The position numbers were made by a program, and so were the translations under genes. Below the pieces are notes generated by a model that did no database searches, was not told the origin of the DNA, and saw only the letters and a program-made list of their open reading frames with translations. This document shows positions 30,201 through 37,440 of a DNA stretch of 64,000 nt, one piece after another. Numbering within the stretch: position 1 is the stretch's first letter; each line of letters begins with the position of its first letter. The DNA comes from Pseudomonas graminis (GTDB lineage: Bacteria > Pseudomonadota > Gammaproteobacteria > Pseudomonadales > Pseudomonadaceae), in contig NZ_MDEN01000058.1 in the NCBI RefSeq assembly GCF_001705435.1, positions 164,486 to 228,485 of the forward strand. Reading direction: 5' to 3'.

Positions 30201-30267
30201 GCCGTTCGATGACGTGCAGGCCCTGATCGACGCATTGGTGGAGATGAACCTCAATCACGTGAGCTGA
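24208..30267 (+). CDS. Giant toxin-like protein: two dermonecrotic-toxin-type (DUF6543-like) regions and two EreA/ChaN/RRSP-like domains
   Basis: A protein of about 2019 residues. Residues near 287-550 and 621-880 are diverged copies of one region; each opens PGWLEMAST/PDWFLRASA and has ILISTQRTLPIT/IIIHTPRETLS. Residues about 965-1035 are hydrophobic. A segment near 1150-1225 (YQVQYDARLAIWQIVDP) is typical of the Pseudomonas proteins called dermonecrotic toxin or membrane-targeted effector domain toxins. The C-terminus carries two copies of an EreA/ChaN-like domain (about 1310-1520 and 1700-1920). The second has GESHS (Glu1727, His1729), LYMEHL (Glu1756, His1757), Asp1819 and GESHA (His1869). 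The first has GEAPT and lacks most of these. There is no signal peptide. The ATG at 24208 follows GGAG; 24220 is possible, and the frame is open back to 24133. It runs against the LPS operon. The target is unknown. Confidence 0.82.
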   Translation: MLNAMETFSPNPPALDRLTTLATVLDAELQHLPDAEACLNTLPQPLSAAHQRLLLSAIERFWAHASARDISRRELFVTCIELTLRDDLLLNIEEGELHRDYARCLPGMEAREHVVFSALELQLDAQRSIEFAGAIVATAQPGHTLLWLPGQAVECFVSNEALRQELARRTNHPLLRLPLLRLMQDSTRDAWLEISSGGDVFLEPAQPSDFQLKPIKGSPYDHAFDRLLARQRVDIDALFATAHNLSHQTLQARLEDLLHQPKSWGPDGAIAAAEERRAHRDQRRARPGWLEMASTEQRERYASGLMNYERARSVLMSVMDGAASPEQFARSRLRARLANDLGIDVNPDDILISTQRTLPITGTPFTASRTLTKLALYGLHPGDATPGSAFQMSTRLTRNGQPLEPEYSALTPAYLADVVNEQDLRIRFGPAQRESLGSPTTQRLMAEAMHHQLIAQARGAELQGHIQPSDLALIEALNPDTVAPRNPAVAVQQIKLNVHDTLSSVLLLRTLDASGQSDGLLMFTPDSPLPRQFYRFENERQLLGELVSWSRSADLSRFLLEQITVGRREALEDQLRDLSEKPAPAQDWISYATLPDYNAGLRALVSARVKVKLSEQRLHTPDWFLRASAEHRRQLVALEDAIVGAGEIYQAAPHTQVTEFDAYAHQTATRKINELLGLPPATVDPDRIIIHTPRETLSYTQMLRDGYDDTLGLLKASADTTATFSGPEGIDLTPLSPEKVAGSVRGQWLSDQYITMIRQQLLAPDSEGYDWRRQHSLVLIQLQMRADALRSFLQGHIDASQLRWLSTSILNMHQGSPAERLHYPVYPLKLNVDVMGVASRAETIQGCFLLTPPEASTLGQVTLYTPQAPDGRAFRLLSTFSNTLLSPGMGDYYLKRARVKAGMPLAFALAELKKGGGHKPALPSKPFSNLHEVCFNHVIERKIRDVEDTTTGRADMLCRQVWSSLELIATAVTLPFPPASFAVGMVIAGADGYRALQALDERDHATASFYVLSAWLNTAGAAGDLHSGMKGLGGVLKDLTDQNAGGRYARSVAHATDETLQPIVVENELFWAPPQSANRHVPLHRTRALIPETLQPTGRYAQTDVTGVWRALQQDNPPVRAADTLVHPLHAVEVSLADAVPLTRPHGQGVSVVRGNCYISLQGQTYQVQYDARLAIWQIVDPRNPFAFFGRQTVRLNSQGHWQLLEPARLRGGVLPSFRRLDETPAGPSTAVGDLSDYEMPESLQPYVFGIVSPKQAEHFEEGPFGLHEFFDDIFQGGRSTYRTLRQNLYRDAKAFFEQPPLPGKPELPVLADGVTTQGFFDAVLEKSSGLVIGEAPTSIASKQLLIDNMPLLAERKVEVLYIEHLQTDQHTHKLQKYKALGSKTRSGSHMLKHYLETVNEGALKNGSDRYDYYHLIKAAHRNGIDVRPFSSSVSYDYADNEVASAAGDALAPQKMAVFFGHKVISGDVQTHPGRRWIALLDHRTANTWQQQPGISELQGVLSVRVEDVPVGTPPQISLDSDAVISSAASRADFKVQIGNPTVHNVAGASSPDSPAGTSLDDALYSFFERRSPMEWGLDPNRRAIVSHRRSEVNPYIGEHGFEWNPAGYWTRAEAANWSSDYPLGAIQQSLIDDRYQLPGDMQSIFHDLAHFRHRGLNPDYSFIESHLIEVRERFFELANTLQKDARSVLNLALPERVMLPEVKADTPLSMFIEELYENTSGVVIGESHSARASKRFILDNMEHLARQDVRTLYMEHLLTDLHQADLDRFAETGLMSKRLLHDLKRMDRTFLTDPTGAYSFENLVIQAKRHGIEIRAIDCTASYFIRHLPSSSNTTRQQVLSYFASRTIRKHQQVMGPHKWIALVGESHANTFKNSVPGIAELEQGIGVRVMDVAPGKARGIMIDPGEQVAAGLGHEPVLVKNDFRVEIELPARPQLATPVGGRLHSPGMFLLDESVALRPTIVHRSRDRTLKHTPVRFNTAGKAYVERESWPQVNRQPFDDVQALIDALVEMNLNHVS

Positions 30268-30271
30268 CGGG

Positions 30272-31723
30272 TCAGTCCGGCGCTTTTGAAACCGTCGGAA
30301 TGCGCTGCTCCAGCAACTGGTGCAGCGCGCTGTCCGCCGGCCAGTTGCGCATGAAGCGCGCGCGATCTTTGGCGAACGCCGCCGCGAACGAGGTCTGGGA
30401 GCCATGCTGACACATGGCGTCCAGATCGATGAGCGACCAGCGATCGTTGTGCCAGAACACGTTGTGGCCTTTGAGATCGCCGTGGCTGATGCGCTCGCGG
30501 ATCAACTGCGCAAACAACAGATCCAGCGCCTGCAACTCGGCTTCCGGCGCATCGCCGCTGGCCACGTAGGGCGCAAAGCGCTCGATGATGTCGGGGCCGG
30601 GCAGAAACTCGGTGACCAGGAACGCCTCTCGGCGCAGCCATACGAAGCGTTTTTCCAGCAGCGCCAGCGGTTTGGGCGTTGCGATGCCGAGGAACCGCAG
30701 CCGATTGCCTTCGCGCCATGAGTGCCAGGCGCGGGACGGTCGCCAGAAACGTTTGAGCCAGTGCGCCAGGTTCTTGATGTTGTAGCGCTTGATCACCAGC
30801 TCGCGGCCGGCGACGTCTACCTTGGCGACGCTGGCCGCACCACCGGTCTTGTACAGATGACCGCCCTCGACCAGCACGTCGGCCTTTTCCAACACCGGCA
30901 ACATCGACGCCACTTCCTCGCGACGAATCGCGCGCAGGGCGAACGGCCCGTCTTCGACGCTGAACAGGCTGCATTCACGGCCGATCTTGATCAGGTAATC
31001 CCGCAAGCGCCAACTGCGCACCTTGTCGATCTGCTTTTGCAGCGCCTCGACCGGCAAGCCATGCTCGCCATTGCTCAGCAGGTAATAGACCAGTAATTCT
31101 TCGGTGAACGGCTCCAGCGACTTCGGCAACTGGGCGAAGAACACGCCGAGGTTTTCCAGCACTTTTTGCCGCGACAACGGCTTGCCGGCTTCCTCGACGC
31201 GAATGCCTGCGCCGTCGATCACGTACAAGGTCGAGCCCTGACGCAGCAGATTGTCCAGGTGCAGGTCTTCCTGCCACAGGCCTTTGGCGTGCATCTGGCC
31301 CACAACGGCGAGCGCATCGCCGAGCACCGACTGTTGTTCATCGGCCAGCGACGGCAGCGCTTCCACCGATTTCCAGGCATCGCCCAGACTTTCGGCCTGA
31401 TCCAGAAACTCGAACAGCAGCCAGCCGCCCTCACCTTCCTGCAGCCCGTCGGCCAAGAGCAACGGCGTCGGCAAGCCTTGCTTTGCCAAAGCCTGCACGC
31501 CGTCGCGCTCGCGCTGGAAATGCCGCGGGGCTTTCGGCCCGACCAGCAGCTTGGCCAGGACCGTGCGTCCGCGCCAGATGCCCGCGCCGACGTAGCGTTG
31601 CCCGGGCAGGACGCGCAGCAGGCTGAGCAATTGCAGCTCGGCAGGACCGGCCGCATCCTCCAGCGCAATGTTCATCGGCAGCGCCGGAGTGCGACCGGCG
31701 TTTTTCAGTTCAGACAAACGCAT
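30272..31723 (-). CDS. Tandem kinase-domain LPS core protein (WapQ-like)
   Basis: The 483-residue protein is a fusion of two kinase-like domains of the InaA/WaaP type. The first has LWQEDLHLDNLL (Asp153, Asn158) and YVIDGAGI (Asp170). The second has ELVIKRYN with a likely ATP-site Lys (312), then ISHGDLKGHNVF (Asp416, Asn421) and SLIDLDAM (Asp433). Both keep the canonical residues. By position before WapP and WaaP it corresponds to the WapQ-type putative core kinase of P. aeruginosa. GAGGG precedes the ATG. It ends only four bases from the convergent toxin-like gene, which separates it from the carbamoyltransferase that would normally be close by. Confidence 0.8.
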   Translation of the reverse strand: MRLSELKNAGRTPALPMNIALEDAAGPAELQLLSLLRVLPGQRYVGAGIWRGRTVLAKLLVGPKAPRHFQRERDGVQALAKQGLPTPLLLADGLQEGEGGWLLFEFLDQAESLGDAWKSVEALPSLADEQQSVLGDALAVVGQMHAKGLWQEDLHLDNLLRQGSTLYVIDGAGIRVEEAGKPLSRQKVLENLGVFFAQLPKSLEPFTEELLVYYLLSNGEHGLPVEALQKQIDKVRSWRLRDYLIKIGRECSLFSVEDGPFALRAIRREEVASMLPVLEKADVLVEGGHLYKTGGAASVAKVDVAGRELVIKRYNIKNLAHWLKRFWRPSRAWHSWREGNRLRFLGIATPKPLALLEKRFVWLRREAFLVTEFLPGPDIIERFAPYVASGDAPEAELQALDLLFAQLIRERISHGDLKGHNVFWHNDRWSLIDLDAMCQHGSQTSFAAAFAKDRARFMRNWPADSALHQLLEQRIPTVSKAPD

Positions 31724-31800
31724 CGGCGCCCTCTTTGATCAAGCCTGTCCAGATTACAGATCTGACAGGCAGTGAATCTCGTGTGCATCAAAACCGGAAA

Positions 31801-32556
31801 TCACCGGTCACGGCGCTTGTGACTGCCCCGCTTGGCAACCCGCTGCCACCAAGCGTCAACCAGCCCGCTGTCGGTCGGGGCGTGCAGATAAGCGGCGAGC
31901 AGTTCGCGGATTTCCGTCTCGTCCCAGACCGGTGCGCGGCGTAGCAAAGGCTCGATGTCCTTGACCCGGTCGCGCTGGCCGAAGATCGACTTGCGCGTCT
32001 TCTCCAGGTCGATCAGCTGCGCCATATACTCGCCGCCCCGCGCACGCATGAAAATATGCTTGGGATAGAAACAGCCATGCACCTGCCCGGCCTTGTGCAG
32101 CGTGCGCGCCAGTTGCCCGCAGGCCTGCAGAATCGCCAGACGCTCGGTGGCCGGCCGCTCGTGCCAGTCCTGCAACAGCGTGTCCAGGTCGGTCCAGCCA
32201 TCCAGCGCCCGGGTCATGAGAATCGCGCGGCGCTCGCCGTCGACTTTCCTGTCGGCGTAAAACACCGCATGCAGCGCCGGAATGCCCAGCTTCTGATACA
32301 GGCTGATGTTGCGAAACTCCCGGGAAAACGAAGGCTCGCCGAACGGGTGATGCAGGGTGTACGTCAGGTAGTTGCTCTGGCGCTTGAGGTAATAACCGGA
32401 GCCTTCCAGCTCCAGGCGAAACACACTGCTCCAGCCGCCGCGACCGGTGTTGGGTTCATCCACCGCGTCGAGTTCGACGTTCCACAACGCATCGAAGTCC
32501 GCCAGACCGTGCCGCTCCAGCAGCCCCCTGTCGGCGTCAGCAATGAAAACACTCAT
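31801..32556 (-). CDS. InaA-family lipopolysaccharide kinase-like protein
   Basis: The 251-residue protein has a GGWSSVFRLEL glycine-rich entry, GYYLKRQSNY with a likely ATP-site Lys (58), and a catalytic-loop-like block VHGCFYPKHIFMR followed by LIDLEKTRKS (Asp183). The loop has Cys162 where WaaP has its catalytic Asp, so either this subfamily uses another residue or it is not a standard kinase. It overlaps the next gene's start region by four bases (ATGA), indicating coupled translation with the WapP-like gene. The likely role is phosphorylation of inner-core heptose or support of WaaP. Confidence 0.82.
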   Translation of the reverse strand: MSVFIADADRGLLERHGLADFDALWNVELDAVDEPNTGRGGWSSVFRLELEGSGYYLKRQSNYLTYTLHHPFGEPSFSREFRNISLYQKLGIPALHAVFYADRKVDGERRAILMTRALDGWTDLDTLLQDWHERPATERLAILQACGQLARTLHKAGQVHGCFYPKHIFMRARGGEYMAQLIDLEKTRKSIFGQRDRVKDIEPLLRRAPVWDETEIRELLAAYLHAPTDSGLVDAWWQRVAKRGSHKRRDR

Positions 32557-33287
32557 TCACGACCCTCAAAAAAACTGACGATGTGGCGGATGCGCTTTTT
32601 GTCTGATTCGTTCAAGCGTTCGCGCCCACGGTATTGCAGATAGAAGCGCAGACGCTGAGTGGCCGACAGATGATATTTAGCCACCTTGTCCAGGCACGCA
32701 AGGTCTTTGGTGATCCGGTAGCGCAGCATGAAGCTGACCCAGAACGCCCCGTTGGGGCAGTCGATCAAGAACACCGTTGCCTGATCGTCCACCAGCAAGT
32801 TGCGCCACTTCAGATCGTTATGGGTGAAGTGATGGTCGTGCATGGTTCGGGTGTAACGCGCCACCTGCTGGCTGACGCCGTTGACCCATGAACGGCTGTC
32901 CAGGCGCGTGTCGTTGACCCGCGCCAGTTCGGACAAATCTTCGGTGCGCGGCAGCTCGCGGGTGATCAGCGCGCCGCGATCATACGCAGCGCCGTTGCGC
33001 TCCAGGCCCCAGGCGACGACTTCTGCCGTCGGAATGCCCCACTTGGCGAAGCGCTTGAGGTTCTGCCATTCGGACTTGACCCGTGGCCGTCCCAGATACC
33101 GGCGCAAACCCTTGCCCGCCGCGACGTAGCGCTTGACGTAGTAGTTCACGCCACCGCGTTCGACGCGGATGACTTCGGACAACGGATCGCGGGTCAGCCG
33201 CTCGCCTTTGAGGGCGAACACGGCGTCGAGGGTGCCGAAGTCGTCCGTCAGCGCGGCGTAGCCAGGCTCCAGCTTCCAACCCGCCAT
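32553..33287 (-). CDS. LPS core kinase-like protein (WapP-like)
   Basis: The 244-residue protein has NYYVKRYVAAGKG (Lys52), the catalytic loop HFTHNDLKWRNLL (Asp158, Asn163) and VFLIDCPNG (Asp176), all standard kinase residues. It lies between an InaA-like gene and waaP, as wapP does in P. aeruginosa. Neighbouring starts and stops overlap (four bases on one side, one on the other). It probably phosphorylates a heptose of the inner core, together with WaaP. Confidence 0.86.
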   Translation of the reverse strand: MAGWKLEPGYAALTDDFGTLDAVFALKGERLTRDPLSEVIRVERGGVNYYVKRYVAAGKGLRRYLGRPRVKSEWQNLKRFAKWGIPTAEVVAWGLERNGAAYDRGALITRELPRTEDLSELARVNDTRLDSRSWVNGVSQQVARYTRTMHDHHFTHNDLKWRNLLVDDQATVFLIDCPNGAFWVSFMLRYRITKDLACLDKVAKYHLSATQRLRFYLQYRGRERLNESDKKRIRHIVSFFEGRE

Positions 33288-34093
33288 CAGAGCGCATCCC
33301 CGTAACGCAGTTTGCGCTGATAGAGCTTCTCGGCCTTGCCTTCAAGCCAGCTCAACAGCGCCGATTCCTGGGCCAGGATCTGCCGCAGCGGCTGCTGGAA
33401 ATAGCCCTTGAGAAAGCGCAGTTTGTCGCGCCGGGTCAGGCCGATGTCCATCGCCGAGAAATACAGCGCGGCGAGGTCTTTGTTGCGCCACCGCTGGGTA
33501 ATCGCCGGGCGCGTCTGGGCGCGGTGCAGGTCGATCACCGAGAGCCTGAAATCATCAGGCGTGACCGGCGTGTCGGTGTGCAGCAGAAAATGACAGATGT
33601 AGCAGTCGCGATGATTAACCCCGGCGCGGTGCATCATGCCCACCAGCCGAGCGACTTCAGCGATGTACGCGCGCTTCATGCGCGGCTCGGGCGGCTCGGT
33701 GCGCCAGTTGAGGCTGACGTCTTCCAGGCTCTCGGTCGGCGCCAGTTCTTCGGTGATGATGAACGAATGCTGCGTGGCTGGATTGTTGCCGCGCTCGCCG
33801 TACGCCACAGCGGTCATGGTCGGCACGCCGACTTCATGCAGACGGTTGACCGCGTCCCACTCCTGACCCGCGCCGAGCACCGGCAGTTTGGCGGTCAGCA
33901 GGTTCTTCGCCACTTCACCCCAGCCGATGCCGCGATGGATCTTGACGAAGTAACCGCGCCCGTTGACCTCGGTACGCAACGTGCGCCGGTTTTCGAGCTC
34001 GCGATAGACCTGGCCTTCAAGCGCCTCGACGGCTTCGAACGCATCGCGCCCGGCCCAGAGGCTCTTGAAGGGTTCAGCAAGGATCAGTTTCAT
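33287..34093 (-). CDS. waaP: LPS core heptose(I) kinase WaaP/RfaP
   Basis: WaaP phosphorylates heptose I of the inner core and is needed for outer membrane integrity; in P. aeruginosa it is essential. The 268-residue length is normal. Key features are RGYFVKIHRGIGWGE with the ATP-site Lys, the family-specific catalytic loop NHRDCYICHFLL (Asp163), and LSVIDLHRAQ. It shares one base with the WapP-like gene downstream and four bases with waaG upstream (ATGA), so the operon is tightly coupled. Confidence 0.95.
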   Translation of the reverse strand: MKLILAEPFKSLWAGRDAFEAVEALEGQVYRELENRRTLRTEVNGRGYFVKIHRGIGWGEVAKNLLTAKLPVLGAGQEWDAVNRLHEVGVPTMTAVAYGERGNNPATQHSFIITEELAPTESLEDVSLNWRTEPPEPRMKRAYIAEVARLVGMMHRAGVNHRDCYICHFLLHTDTPVTPDDFRLSVIDLHRAQTRPAITQRWRNKDLAALYFSAMDIGLTRRDKLRFLKGYFQQPLRQILAQESALLSWLEGKAEKLYQRKLRYGDAL

Positions 34094-35214
34094 CCGTGGT
34101 GCTCCGCCAGAATCACATCCGCAGCGTGCTGCGGCATGCTGTAAAGATCAGCCGTGTCGGCGAATGTCAGCCCGTTGCGGCTCCAGGTGCTGCGCGCGGC
34201 GTCGTCCTTGAGGATGCGGGCCAGGTACTGATTGAGCTGGTTCTGTTCGAACGGCTCATCGAGCACCAGACCGCTGTCGGCCTCGGCGATGTAATGGGCG
34301 TAGCCGCACACCGCGCTGACCAGCACCGGAAGACCCGCCACCAGCGCTTCAAGCAGCACGGTGCCGGTGTTTTCGTTGTACGCCGGATGAATCAACAGGT
34401 CGGCGCCCAACAGAAAACGCGGAATGTCGCTGCGCCCTTTCATGAAGGTGACGTGATCGCCCAGGCCCAGCGTCGTGCTTTGCAGCTGGAATACCTTGGG
34501 GTCGTCCTGGCCGATGACAAACAGTCGCGTGCGTTTTTTCAGTTCAGCAGGCAGCGCCGCCAGCGCCTTGAGGCTGCGGTCGACGCCCTTGGTCTTGAAG
34601 CCGGAGCCGATCTGCACGAGCAACAGGTCATCGTCGGCCAGCTTGAACTCGCGACGGAATTCAGCGCGGATTTCAGCCGCATTCGGCGGTGCGCGGCGGT
34701 CCTGAGAGATCCCCGGCGGCAGCAGATGAAAGCGCGCGAGCGGCGTGTCGTAATGCTTGATGAAAAGCGGCTGCTGCACCTCGGAGATCATCAGCACTTC
34801 GGTCTTGGCGTCTTTGCCGAACACCGCGCGTTCGTAGTCGGCGAAGTGACGGTAGCGGCCCCAGTATTTGTACAGGCCGTGGCGCAGGTTCTGGGCCTTG
34901 TCTTCGTAGCAGCCATCGGCGGCGTAGTACACGTCCAGACCGGGCATCTTGTTGAAGCCGATCAACCGGTCCACGGGACGCTTGGCCAGGTCGGCATTCA
35001 TCCAGTCGGTGAGCTTTTCGTTGCGGCGGTGGTTGAAGATCGCCTTGACCGGCGCCACCAGCACTTCGAAGCCGGGCGGCACGTCGCCCTCCCAGATCAG
35101 CGTGTAGACGCGGATTTTATGGCCGCGCTGCTGGCACTCCAGGGCGATGCGCATGAAGTCACGCTGCAGGCCGCCGAAGGGGAAGTATTTATAAAGCACG
35201 AATGCCAGTTGCAT
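34090..35214 (-). CDS. waaG: UDP-glycosyl:(heptosyl) LPS alpha-1,3-glycosyltransferase WaaG
   Basis: WaaG adds the first outer-core sugar to heptose II. The 374-residue GT4 protein begins MQLAFVLYKYFPFGGLQRDF, which is characteristic of WaaG, and has QIGSGFKTKGVDRSLKALA and the signature HPAYNENTGTVLLEALVAG. In Pseudomonas the sugar is probably galactosamine rather than glucose (knowledge of P. aeruginosa, not visible here). The ATG at 35214 shares one base with the waaC stop (TGATG). Confidence 0.94.
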   Translation of the reverse strand: MQLAFVLYKYFPFGGLQRDFMRIALECQQRGHKIRVYTLIWEGDVPPGFEVLVAPVKAIFNHRRNEKLTDWMNADLAKRPVDRLIGFNKMPGLDVYYAADGCYEDKAQNLRHGLYKYWGRYRHFADYERAVFGKDAKTEVLMISEVQQPLFIKHYDTPLARFHLLPPGISQDRRAPPNAAEIRAEFRREFKLADDDLLLVQIGSGFKTKGVDRSLKALAALPAELKKRTRLFVIGQDDPKVFQLQSTTLGLGDHVTFMKGRSDIPRFLLGADLLIHPAYNENTGTVLLEALVAGLPVLVSAVCGYAHYIAEADSGLVLDEPFEQNQLNQYLARILKDDAARSTWSRNGLTFADTADLYSMPQHAADVILAEHHG

Positions 35215-36278
35215 CAGGGATGTTCCTTTGCCAGCAATAGCGCGCCTAACTGGTTCGCTACCCGCTCGGGATTCAGGCGAGTAAAGCACATGGGCCACTC
35301 GCGTTCGGTATCGACCTGACGCTGATCTTCAGGCGTCGGTCGGTAGGTGCATTTCTTTTGCAGGCACGGCGCGCAGGCGGGGTAATCGGCCGCCAGATGA
35401 ACCTGCGACCGGCCGTAGGCGCCGGTCAGACCCGGATTGGTCGGGCCGAACAACGAAAGCGTCGGTACGTCCAGTGCGGCCGCCAGATGACCAAGACCGG
35501 TATCAACGGCGACGCAGCCCTGGGCGCTCGCCAGTACGCGAGCAACCCCTGCCAGATTGAGTTTGGGCAACACGACGGCATTATCAAGGCCATCGGCAAT
35601 GCGCTCGGCACGCGCCTTCTCGACCGGGTTGCCCCACGGCAGTCGCACTTCCAGTCCTTGGCCGATCATGCGTTCGGCCAATTGTCGCCAATACAGCTCG
35701 GGCCAGTGCTTGGTGTCCCACGTGGTGCCATGCAGGAACAGCACGAAGGGCGCGTCGTGTGTGGCAGTGAGCAGGCGGCTGCGATCAAGGCCGTAATCGC
35801 CCAGTCCCGCAGGCACCTGATAGCCCAGCGCCTGGCCGAACAGCTGACGCAAGCGCTCTACCGCATGCTGGCCCCGGGCAACGGCGTAGGGGCGATCGTA
35901 GAAACGAGCGGCCATGGGCTCGCGCGCAGAAGTCTTGCCCAGCCCGGCGACAGGCGCTTTGACATAGCGGGTGAGCCAGGCACTTTTCAGCAGGCCCTGA
36001 GCGTCGATCACCAGATCGTAGCGGGTGTCGCGCAGGCGCTGTTTGAACTGGCGCCATTCGCCATTCTTAACGGTCTGCCAGAGGTTCTTGCGCCAGCGAC
36101 GGATCGCCACCGGAATCACGTTGGCGACCGCCGGATGCCAGGTCGGGATCTCGGAGAAGCCCTCTTCCACCACCCAGTCGAACTGGATGCCCGGCAGCGC
36201 GCCCATGGCGTCGGTCAGCGCGGGCAAGGTGTGTATCACGTCACCCAGTGACGAAGTTTTGATCAGCAGTACCCGCAA
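35214..36278 (-). CDS. waaC: ADP-heptose:LPS heptosyltransferase I WaaC
   Basis: WaaC adds heptose I to Kdo. The 354-residue GT9 protein has the N-terminal RVLLIKTSSLGDVIHTLPAL motif with the Asp base, DLVIDAQGLLKSAWL, HGTTWDTKHWP and DTGLGHLAAALDVPTLSLFG. The conserved part begins at a TTG (36278), which replaces the usual ATG and is preceded by GAGGT inside the end of waaF; the waaF stop lies one base before it. A longer frame from 36317 overlaps waaF and lacks similarity. Confidence 0.94.
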   Translation of the reverse strand: MRVLLIKTSSLGDVIHTLPALTDAMGALPGIQFDWVVEEGFSEIPTWHPAVANVIPVAIRRWRKNLWQTVKNGEWRQFKQRLRDTRYDLVIDAQGLLKSAWLTRYVKAPVAGLGKTSAREPMAARFYDRPYAVARGQHAVERLRQLFGQALGYQVPAGLGDYGLDRSRLLTATHDAPFVLFLHGTTWDTKHWPELYWRQLAERMIGQGLEVRLPWGNPVEKARAERIADGLDNAVVLPKLNLAGVARVLASAQGCVAVDTGLGHLAAALDVPTLSLFGPTNPGLTGAYGRSQVHLAADYPACAPCLQKKCTYRPTPEDQRQVDTEREWPMCFTRLNPERVANQLGALLLAKEHP

Positions 36279-36279
36279 G

Positions 36280-37320
36280 TCAGGCGACCTCGACCGGGGC
36301 GGCGCCAATGCGGCCAAGGGCCTGGATCACCGAATCCGGCTGCAGCAGGCGCAGGCAGTTGTAATGGCCGAAGCGGCAGGTGCGCTCGAAACACGGGCTG
36401 CACTCGATGCCGAGCCGGACGATCTCGACTTCATCGGCCAGCGGCGGCGTGAAGCCCGGCGACGTCGAGCCGTACACCGCCACCAGCGGGCGATTCAGCG
36501 CGGCGGCCACGTGCATCAGCCCGGAATCGTTGGAAACCACGGCGTCTGCGCAGGACAGCAGGTCAATGGCTTCGGCCAGTGACGTGCCACCGCTGAGGTT
36601 CATGGATTCTTCGCGCAGGCCCGGAATCAGCCGCTCACGGATGCTTTCGCCCACCCCATGGTCGTTCTTGGAGCCGAACAGCCAGACTTGCCAGCCTTCA
36701 CGAATCTTCGCTTCGGCGACCTTGGCGTAATGCTCGGAAGGCCAGCGCTTGGACTCACCGAACTCGGCGCCCGGGCACAGCGCAAGCACGGGCCGATCAA
36801 GACTCAGACCGAACTTGGTTAGCGCCGCGTCACGGCTGGCGTTTTCGATTTGCAGGCTGGGTTTGGGATAAGGGCGCGGCAATTCAGCGCCCTTGTCGTA
36901 GGCCAGCGCCATGAAGCGTTCGATCATCAGCGGGTAACGCTGTTTGTCGAGGGTGCGCACGTCATTAAGCAGGCCGTAGCGAAACTCGCCACGCCAGCCG
37001 GTGCGTTTGGGAATGCCGGCGAAAAACGGCACCAGCGCCGACTTCAGGGAATTGGGCAGCAGAATCGCCTGATCGTAGTGGCCCTTGAGGGATTTGCCGA
37101 TGCGCCGGCGCGTGGCCAGTTCCAGCGCGCCATGGCCGAGCGGGAAGCTCAAGGCCGTGCGCACTTCAGGCATGCGCTCAAGGATCGGCCGGCTCCACTC
37201 GGGCGCCAGCACATCGATTTCGCACTGCGGGTGACGCTGTTTCAGGCACTGGAACAGCGTCTGCGCCATCACCATGTCACCCACCCAGCTGGGCCCTACG
37301 ATCAGAATTCTCATGCTCAT
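36280..37320 (-). CDS. waaF: ADP-heptose:LPS heptosyltransferase II WaaF
   Basis: WaaF adds heptose II to heptose I. The 346-residue GT9 protein starts MRILIVGPSWVGDMVMAQTL (after MS). It has LCPGAEFGESKRWPSEHYA, then SNDSGLMHVAAALNRPLVAV and GSTSPGFTPPLAD, and ends in CFERTCRFGHYNCLRLL. The ATG at 37314 is also a plausible start. It is the first gene of the tightly packed waaF-waaC-waaG-waaP run. In P. aeruginosa ilvE lies upstream; here only 120 bases separate waaF from glnE. Confidence 0.95.
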   Translation of the reverse strand: MSMRILIVGPSWVGDMVMAQTLFQCLKQRHPQCEIDVLAPEWSRPILERMPEVRTALSFPLGHGALELATRRRIGKSLKGHYDQAILLPNSLKSALVPFFAGIPKRTGWRGEFRYGLLNDVRTLDKQRYPLMIERFMALAYDKGAELPRPYPKPSLQIENASRDAALTKFGLSLDRPVLALCPGAEFGESKRWPSEHYAKVAEAKIREGWQVWLFGSKNDHGVGESIRERLIPGLREESMNLSGGTSLAEAIDLLSCADAVVSNDSGLMHVAAALNRPLVAVYGSTSPGFTPPLADEVEIVRLGIECSPCFERTCRFGHYNCLRLLQPDSVIQALGRIGAAPVEVA

Positions 37321-37341
37321 CCAAAAACGACCAGAAACGAG

Positions 37342-37396
37342 CAGGGAGGCCCATCAAACTGCGTGATGCTTGCACACGCAGCCTGACGCCTCCCTG
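37342..37396 (-). other. Nested hairpin between glnE and waaF
   Basis: A perfect 9-base inverted repeat (CAGGGAGGC at 37342-37350, GCCTCCCTG at 37388-37396) encloses a 7-base stem (CTGCGTG at 37359-37365, CACGCAG at 37375-37381). On the minus strand, a T-rich stretch (CGTTTTTGG) follows close to the waaF start. It could end the glnE transcript, act as a leader structure for waaF, or be a relic of the change that removed ilvE. Confidence 0.55.
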
Positions 37397-37440
37397 TCAT
37401 AGCTTTATATAGATCCGTCAGATCCGGACCCTGCCAGCAA

